In this document: positions 4,447 to 9,233 of the stretch, piece by piece | How positions within the stretch are numbered: the first letter of the stretch is position 1 | How the letters are laid out: each line of letters opens with the position of its first letter | NCBI GenBank assembly: GCA_948968885.1 | Contig: CAREUR010000027.1 | Coordinates: 1-9,233 of the forward strand | Reading direction: 5' to 3' | Source of the DNA: an uncultured Eubacteriales bacterium | GTDB taxonomy: Bacteria; Bacillota; Clostridia; Oscillospirales; Acutalibacteraceae | Length of the DNA: 9,233 bases | Translations under genes and position numbers: made by a program | Notes under the pieces: generated by a model | What the model was told of the DNA's origin: nothing | What the model saw: the letters and a program-made list of their open reading frames with translations, nothing else | The model's database searches: none

Positions 4447-5862
4447 TTAGGATATTATCATGGCTACAGATAGAATGACTATGTTTGCTATTAGGATTGT
4501 TGCGATTATTTTTAATGAAAATTTGACCCAGCTTGAAAAGTCAATTTTAGAAATTGCGAGTCCGCCCATTACTACGCCGCTTGTTGGGGTGATTAGGTTT
4601 ATCAGGCCACACGCTGCGGTAAAAATCATTATCATGACTTCGGGACTCAAGTTTAGGCTTTGTGCAAGCGGAGCGAAAATTCCGATGGATCCCGTTGCGA
4701 GACCAGAAGTCGAGGGGATTAGGAATGACAGGCCCAGATAGATAATGTAAGACATAGCCGTGAATGGGACGGCGTGCATGCCGTTTAGGGCATTGGCGGA
4801 ATGCGTCAGAATGTAGTCGTTTAGTTTGGTGTCGCTCATTATCACGTAGATTCCGCGAGAAACCGCGATTACAAGCGCGACGCCAATCATATCTCCCGCA
4901 CCGGCGATGAATGAGTCGGCGATCTCTTTTTCTTTGAGCCTATAGACTAGTCCGCAGACAATCGCGATTATAAAGAACCAAGCAGCGAGCTCCTTAAAGT
5001 ACCAGTTGCCAAAAGATTCGCCAGTTAGCCAAGCGGTCCATGAGTCGAAAAACGTGATGCCGAAATTTTCCCACGGAATCAGGCTTATGATCATAACCAA
5101 GAATGAAAACGCAAACAGGGACAAAACTACTTTCCCGCGAGTAGTGAGGGTCGTATCGCCTTGATCGGATTCGGAGTTGAAGGCGCTTTGGGCTTCGGAT
5201 AGCTCTTGCTTAGAGAGAATGGATGCCTCGGGATTGTTGTGAACCTTTTTGGCGTAGGCCATGACGTACCAGATGCAGATGGCGAGGGTTGTGCCCCAAA
5301 GAATGGCACCCAGCAGGATGATTATGCCTTGGTTGGTGGCGATCCCGGCGGCCTTGGCGGTGTCCACCGCAACCGAGATGGCAAAAGGATTAATCGTGGA
5401 GCCCAGAACACCGGCGCCGGCGCCCAAAAGTATGACAGAAGCGCCGACCAGAGGGTCGAAGCCAGCCGCCATCATCGTGGCGACGATTAGACTATAGAAT
5501 GCGATAGTCTCTTCGGCCATGCCGTAAGTAGTGCCGCCGACCGAGAAGATTACCATCAGAATGGGAATCAGCAAGAGCTCCCGGCCATTGAGTTTTTTAA
5601 CGACGCTAGCGATTCCCTTATAGAGCACGCCGGTCTTGTTCACCACTCCCAAAAATCCGCCGAGCACCAAGACGAACAATGAGACGTCGATCGCGTCCAC
5701 AAAGCCCAAGATAGGCGCCATCACGACGTTTGGAAGGGTAGCCTTTGTTATCATGGGGTCGGCCAAAACCAGGCTGATGCCCGCTATGACGAGGATTATA
5801 AGTATAAGTACGGTAAACGCAGACGGCATTTTGAACCTGCTTTTTTCTTTTTGCGCAGTCAT
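4447..5862 (-). CDS. arcD: YfcC/DcuC-family permease, probable arginine/ornithine antiporter
   Basis: This 471-residue membrane protein has about eleven or twelve hydrophobic segments and a short Asn-rich, charged N-terminus. Two similar halves are separated by a hydrophilic loop (about 203-243). Motifs typical of this permease family are GGTTYGMAEE (109-118), GAGAGVLGSTINPF (147-160), LIPSTSGLATG (381-391) and ITPTSGVVMGGL (424-435). Family members in streptococcal arginine deiminase operons act as ArcD, exchanging external arginine for internal ornithine. The position as last gene after arcC supports the same job here. It is not the APC-type ArcD found in Pseudomonas. The start ATG at 5862 follows GAGG at 5870-5873, and only 4 nt separate it from the arcC stop, so translation is probably coupled. 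Specificity is inferred from context; C4-dicarboxylate or peptide-like substrates occur elsewhere in the family. Confidence 0.88.
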   Translation of the reverse strand: MTAQKEKSRFKMPSAFTVLILIILVIAGISLVLADPMITKATLPNVVMAPILGFVDAIDVSLFVLVLGGFLGVVNKTGVLYKGIASVVKKLNGRELLLIPILMVIFSVGGTTYGMAEETIAFYSLIVATMMAAGFDPLVGASVILLGAGAGVLGSTINPFAISVAVDTAKAAGIATNQGIIILLGAILWGTTLAICIWYVMAYAKKVHNNPEASILSKQELSEAQSAFNSESDQGDTTLTTRGKVVLSLFAFSFLVMIISLIPWENFGITFFDSWTAWLTGESFGNWYFKELAAWFFIIAIVCGLVYRLKEKEIADSFIAGAGDMIGVALVIAVSRGIYVIMSDTKLNDYILTHSANALNGMHAVPFTAMSYIIYLGLSFLIPSTSGLATGSIGIFAPLAQSLNLSPEVMIMIFTAACGLINLITPTSGVVMGGLAISKIDFSSWVKFSLKIIATILIANIVILSVAMIIS

Positions 5863-5866
5863 AAAA

Positions 5867-6811
5867 TCACCTCATTTTATTAAAAATAACGGTCCCAACG
5901 GAGCCATCGAGCGCGCTTTTTGCGTTGCGCAGAGACGTAATAATCGCGACTCCAGCTGGTTTTTTGCTTAAAAAGTCGAGACAAGCGTCGATCTTAGGCA
6001 GCATGCTGCCTTTTGCAAAGTGCCCAGAGTTCAGGTGCTGCAAAGCCTCGCTCGTGCTGATTTTGGTGAGAGCCTTTTGATTTTCCGTGTTAAAATCGGT
6101 GTACACGAAGTCGACCGCGGTTAAAATCAAGAGGACGTCTGCCTTCAGAGAGGCCGCCAAAATCGCACAGGACTTGTCTTTGTCAATGACCGCCGGAACG
6201 CCGCTTAGCCCGGACTTGCCCTCAGTAACGGGGATACCACCTCCTCCGGCAGAAATCACGATATTGCCGCTGTCCACCAACTCCTTGATTATGTCGATCT
6301 CCACAATGCGCTGTGGGACGGGAGAGGGGACCACCCTGCGATACCCCCGGCCAGCGTCTTCGGCAAAAACGTCACCTTTTTCTTGAGCAAGAGCTTCGGC
6401 TTGCTCTTTTGTATAGAACGCGCCCACCGGTTTGGTGGGATTCTTAAAAGCGTCGTCGTCTTTATCCACGATGGTTTGTGTGATCAAGGAGACCACGTTT
6501 TTGGGAATGGCGCGAGAATGCAGCTCGTTGTAAATCGCTTGTTGCAGATGATATCCAATGTAGCCCTGAGACATGGCGCCGCATTCGGGCAGGGGAATGC
6601 AAGGAGTCCCAGCTCTGGTGGCGAATTCGTCCAAAGCAAGGTTGATCATCCCCACCTGGGGGCCATTTCCGTGACCAACAATGACGTCGTGCCCGGACTC
6701 AATGAGGTCAACAATGGTGCAAGCAGTTTTTTTGACTAGATTCAGCTGTTCTTGGGCATTGTTTCCCAAAGCATTACCGCCCAACGCGACCACAATGCGC
6801 TTTTTGCTCAT
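5867..6811 (-). CDS. arcC: Carbamate kinase
   Basis: The enzyme transfers phosphate from carbamoyl phosphate to ADP, giving ATP, CO2 and ammonia, the energy-yielding last step of arginine fermentation in the cytosol. The 314-residue length is normal for the family. Visible amino acid kinase motifs are GGNALG (11-16), GHGNGPQVG (46-54), NPTKPVG with K128, GRGYRRVVPSP (154-164), the glycine-rich GGGGIPV (189-195), VIDKDKS (209-214), TAVDFVY (231-237), and the ATP-site region GSMLPKI (268-274). ATG 6811 follows GAGG at 6820-6823 with 8-nt spacing. It is 15 nt downstream of arcB, and its TGA stop lies inside the ribosome binding region of the next gene. Nothing looks damaged. Confidence 0.97.
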   Translation of the reverse strand: MSKKRIVVALGGNALGNNAQEQLNLVKKTACTIVDLIESGHDVIVGHGNGPQVGMINLALDEFATRAGTPCIPLPECGAMSQGYIGYHLQQAIYNELHSRAIPKNVVSLITQTIVDKDDDAFKNPTKPVGAFYTKEQAEALAQEKGDVFAEDAGRGYRRVVPSPVPQRIVEIDIIKELVDSGNIVISAGGGGIPVTEGKSGLSGVPAVIDKDKSCAILAASLKADVLLILTAVDFVYTDFNTENQKALTKISTSEALQHLNSGHFAKGSMLPKIDACLDFLSKKPAGVAIITSLRNAKSALDGSVGTVIFNKMR

Positions 6812-6826
6812 ATAGCGTACCTCATT

Positions 6827-7819
6827 TTACTTCAAAGTGGCGTACATAATGGCCTTAATCGTGTGCATGCGATTTTCGGCCTCGTCAAAAACAACGGACT
6901 GCTGCGATTCAAAGACGTCGTTAGTGACTTCCATCTCAGTAATACCGAATTTCTCGCGAATAGACTTGCCAATAACGGTGTTGTCATCGTGAAAGGACGG
7001 CAAGCAGTGCATAAAAATGGCGTGAGGACTAGCAAGATCCATAATGACCTTGTTAACTTGATAGCCTTTAAGCATGTTTATACGCTTTTCCCACATTTCA
7101 TCGGGCTCGCCCATAGAAAGCCAAATGTCAGTGTAGACCACATCGGCGTTTTGAGCACTACGGCTAATGTCCTCGGTAAGCGTGACAGAGCAGCCGCTTT
7201 GCGCTGCGATTTCCTTGCAAACGTCAACCAAATCAGCATCGGGAAAGAGATCAGAAGGCGCGCAGGCCGTAAAGTTCAAGCCCATCTTGGCGCAGGCCAC
7301 CATCAGAGAGTTACCCATATTGTTGCGAGCGTCGCCAAAATAAGTGAAGTTGATGCCGCGAAGACGTCCGAATTTCTCTTCAACAGTGAGCAGATCGGCG
7401 ATCATCTGGGTAGGGTGAAATTCATCAGTCAAGCCGTTCCAAACAGGAACCCCGGCGTATTGAGCCATCTCCTCGACGATTTCTTGAGAAAACCCGCGAT
7501 ACTCGATCCCATCGTAAATCCGACCTAAAACTCTGGCCGTGTCGGCGATGCTCTCCTTCTTGCCCGTCTGAGAGCTCCCCGGATCCAGGTAAGTGACGCC
7601 CATCCCCAAGTCGCGCCCGGCCACCTCAAAGGAACACCGGGTGCGAGTCGAAGTCTTCTCGAAAAGCAGAACAATATTCTTGCCCTCCAAGTAGCGGTGG
7701 GGAGTCCCACAAAGCTTCAAATTTTTGAATTGTTTGGAGAGGTCAATAAGATAGCGAATTTCGGAATGAGAAAAATCCAAAAGCTTCAAAAAGCTCCGTC
7801 CACACAGGTTAACAGCCAT
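6827..7819 (-). CDS. arcB: Ornithine carbamoyltransferase, catabolic
   Basis: In this operon the enzyme runs in the catabolic direction: citrulline plus phosphate to ornithine and carbamoyl phosphate. The 330-residue product shows the carbamoyl-phosphate site STRTR (57-61), HPTQ (135-138), the ornithine-site SMG loop (235-237), and HCLPSFHD (271-278) with the family's reactive cysteine, C272. The start ATG 7819 follows AGGAG at 7830-7834 with 10-nt spacing. It sits 57 nt after arcA and 15 nt before arcC. By sequence alone catabolic and biosynthetic forms overlap. The operon context decides in favour of ArcB rather than ArgF. Confidence 0.97.
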   Translation of the reverse strand: MAVNLCGRSFLKLLDFSHSEIRYLIDLSKQFKNLKLCGTPHRYLEGKNIVLLFEKTSTRTRCSFEVAGRDLGMGVTYLDPGSSQTGKKESIADTARVLGRIYDGIEYRGFSQEIVEEMAQYAGVPVWNGLTDEFHPTQMIADLLTVEEKFGRLRGINFTYFGDARNNMGNSLMVACAKMGLNFTACAPSDLFPDADLVDVCKEIAAQSGCSVTLTEDISRSAQNADVVYTDIWLSMGEPDEMWEKRINMLKGYQVNKVIMDLASPHAIFMHCLPSFHDDNTVIGKSIREKFGITEMEVTNDVFESQQSVVFDEAENRMHTIKAIMYATLK

Positions 7820-7876
7820 AATTTTCGTGCTCCTTTTAATTTTATTTTATCAAATAATTTTTATGAGCTCAAGACT

Positions 7877-9106
7877 TCAGATATCATCGCGATAAATCGG
7901 CATAGACATGCAGCGAGGCCCGCCACGTCCACGAGAAAGCTCCGAACCACTCAGTTCCAGCACATTCAAGCCATGTTCGCGCAAAATACCGTTAGTAACC
8001 TCGTTGCGCTGGTACACAATCACAGTCCCTGGGCTCACGCACAGCGTATTAGAGCCATCGTTCCACTGCTCGCGCTCGCCAGCAATGCGGTCATGGCCGC
8101 CGCACGGGATCAGCGTGACACTATCGCGATTCAACGCAGAAGCAAGGATGTTTTCTAAGCTTTGACCGACCTCAGAGATTTTGAGTTCGCCAGAACCAGC
8201 GCCAGGAGTGATTTTGTAGACGCGTAGAACCTTAGAAAGCCCGTTGTAAACAGTAAATTTGTCGTAATCCACCTGAGTAAAAACGGTATCCAAGTGCATC
8301 ATAGCGCGATTGTTAGGTATGTCAAAAGCCAAAATCTGCGAAATAGAGGTGTTTTCGTGACTAAAAATGTTTTTGGCAAGCGTCTCAATGGCTTCAGGAC
8401 TAGTCCTCTGAGAAACGCCAATAGCCAAAGTCTGAGCATTCAGGTTCAAAATGTCGCCACCCTCAATGCAAAAAGGATCGTAGCGGCTGTAGTAAACGTC
8501 GACCATGCCGGCAAACTGGGGATTATACCGAAAAATATATTCGCCGTAAATGGTCTCGCGTCGACGTGTCAAGTAGCGCATGCGGTTTAGACTGACGCCA
8601 TTTCCAATGCAGGCAAAAGCGTCGCGCGTAAAGTAAAGGTTTGGCATGGGGTTACAGACAAAGGCGGAACGGTGGGACATGTAGTCCGACAATGACTGAA
8701 GCTTCCCGCCAGAAGACGCAAGTTCGTTGCGCTTGACGCCCTGCATGGTTTTAAGCACGAGTTCCTTGGGGTCGCGGATCTGGCTGAAGTAGTCGAGCAG
8801 CAACCAGTGATCCTTTTCGGAGGTTAGCTCAGCCTCTCGGATAAACTGAATTAAAAATTGATTGCGGATTTCAGGTTTGGCGAGGGTTTCGGCGACCAAG
8901 TCCTCAAGATAAACCACTTCAGCGCCACTCTGCCGCAATATTTCGGCAAAGTTATCGTGCTCCCGCATGGCGACGGTTAAATATGGGATGTCGTCAAACA
9001 ACAATTCCTCTAGAGTGTCCGGAGTCAAATTCAAAAGCTCGGCTCCAGGACGGTGCAAAAGGACTTTTTTCAAATGACCAATTTCACTTTTTACATTTAT
9101 AACCAA
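7877..9106 (-). CDS. arcA: Arginine deiminase
   Basis: The enzyme hydrolyses L-arginine to citrulline and ammonia, the first step of the ADI pathway. I choose the TTG at 9106 as start, giving 409 residues, because AGGTG at 9116-9120 precedes it and the family typically begins near INVKSEIGxLKKVLLHRP. With this start the catalytic residues fall close to their known Mycoplasma positions: D162 in the TRD motif, E215 in CIEGGD, H271 and D273 in MHLD, and nucleophile C399 in GGPRCMSMP. An upstream in-frame ATG at 9154 would add 16 residues but has no ribosome binding site and sits at the predicted transcription start. All active-site residues are present. It is the first gene of the arcABCD operon. 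Confidence 0.95.
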   Translation of the reverse strand: MVINVKSEIGHLKKVLLHRPGAELLNLTPDTLEELLFDDIPYLTVAMREHDNFAEILRQSGAEVVYLEDLVAETLAKPEIRNQFLIQFIREAELTSEKDHWLLLDYFSQIRDPKELVLKTMQGVKRNELASSGGKLQSLSDYMSHRSAFVCNPMPNLYFTRDAFACIGNGVSLNRMRYLTRRRETIYGEYIFRYNPQFAGMVDVYYSRYDPFCIEGGDILNLNAQTLAIGVSQRTSPEAIETLAKNIFSHENTSISQILAFDIPNNRAMMHLDTVFTQVDYDKFTVYNGLSKVLRVYKITPGAGSGELKISEVGQSLENILASALNRDSVTLIPCGGHDRIAGEREQWNDGSNTLCVSPGTVIVYQRNEVTNGILREHGLNVLELSGSELSRGRGGPRCMSMPIYRDDI

Positions 9107-9115
9107 AAAATTCAA

Positions 9116-9124
9116 CACCTTTCC
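9116..9124 (-). promoter_or_regulatory. Ribosome binding site of arcA
   Basis: On the minus strand GGAAAGGTG at 9124-9116 carries AGGTG (9120-9116), which can pair with the 16S 3' end 9 nt before TTG 9106. No such site precedes the ATG at 9154. Confidence 0.6.
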
Positions 9125-9159
9125 AATTGCGAAAATTACAATGTTTGTGCACATTTCAA

Positions 9160-9189
9160 ATGATAATCATGGAAAAAATCATCAGTAAA
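9160..9189 (-). promoter_or_regulatory. Candidate arc operon promoter with overlapping palindrome
   Basis: On the minus strand TTTACT (9189-9184), an 18-base spacer and TATCAT (9165-9160) form a moderate sigma-A promoter. Transcription would begin near 9153, about 47 nt before TTG 9106. The 11-base palindrome ATGATAATCAT (9160-9170) covers the -10 box. The stretch 9171-9155 on the minus strand loosely resembles an ArgR/AhrC box, about 12 of 17 positions by my recollection of the consensus. The palindrome also equals the core of a Fur box, so the regulator is unclear. Confidence 0.4.
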
Positions 9190-9233
9190 TAAAGCCTGGG
9201 CAAAATGAAATTTAATTGACTATATCATATATT
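9190..9233. other. Noncoding upstream edge, possible -35 of a divergent promoter
   Basis: No gene is seen here. On the plus strand TTGACT at 9216-9221 is a good -35 box, but the matching -10 would fall beyond the window, so a divergent promoter can only be suspected. Confidence 0.25.

Noticed and set aside
6752..7528. A 258-codon open frame on the plus strand opposite arcB and the start of arcC
   Set aside because: It lies wholly over well-supported arcB/arcC coding sequence on the other strand, has no ribosome binding site, and its sequence matches no family I know. It is an antisense shadow.
7697..8165. Plus-strand open frames opposite the 3' end of arcA and the 5' end of arcB
   Set aside because: They are shadows of arcA and arcB, whose catalytic motifs are fully present on the minus strand.
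1..9233. CRISPR array, tRNA, rRNA, insertion sequence or diversity-generating retroelement
   Set aside because: No regularly spaced repeats, tRNA-like folds, transposase or reverse transcriptase motifs were found. The paralog differences are not restricted to adenines, so a retroelement of that type is not indicated.

Overview
The window looks like chromosomal DNA from a low-GC, Gram-positive-type bacterium (Bacillota, probably an anaerobic or fermentative clostridium-like lineage). The reasons are strong GGAGG-type ribosome binding sites, consensus sigma-A promoters (one is TTGACA-N17-TATAAT), U-tract terminators, typical Gram-positive signal peptides, and an arginine deiminase operon ending in a YfcC/DcuC-type permease. 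The species cannot be named from this sequence alone. No rRNA, tRNA, CRISPR array or insertion sequence was seen.

Left part (1-1606): two tandem paralogous genes for small secreted proteins of an unrecognised family. Positions 1-77 and 904-980, covering promoter, leader and the first five codons, are identical, while the proteins behind them have diverged. Both mature proteins are lysine/glutamate-rich, predicted helical, and share a CX3C ... CX4C cysteine frame about 96 residues apart. The first ends in a Ser/Asn-rich linker and a membrane anchor. The second has no anchor and ends at a T7 run.

Middle (1607-4425): two separately promoted and separately terminated genes. One is a minimal monotopic phosphoglycosyl transferase (initiating sugar transferase). 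The other is an unusual membrane-tethered Clp/HSP100-like AAA+ ATPase with a signal peptide, a predicted outside segment, one further transmembrane helix, a cytosolic AAA+ module with an Asn in place of the Walker B Asp, and a long repetitive acidic tail.

Right part (4447-9233, all minus strand): a complete arginine deiminase operon, transcribed right to left as arcA-arcB-arcC-arcD. Arginine enters in exchange for ornithine (ArcD). ArcA makes citrulline and ammonia, ArcB makes ornithine and carbamoyl phosphate, and ArcC makes ATP from carbamoyl phosphate. The operon converges on the AAA+ gene and appears to share a bidirectional terminator with it (4399-4425). It is visibly GC-richer than the left part.

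The ADI operon is well-understood metabolism. The least explained parts are the secreted cysteine-framed paralogs and the membrane AAA+ protein.
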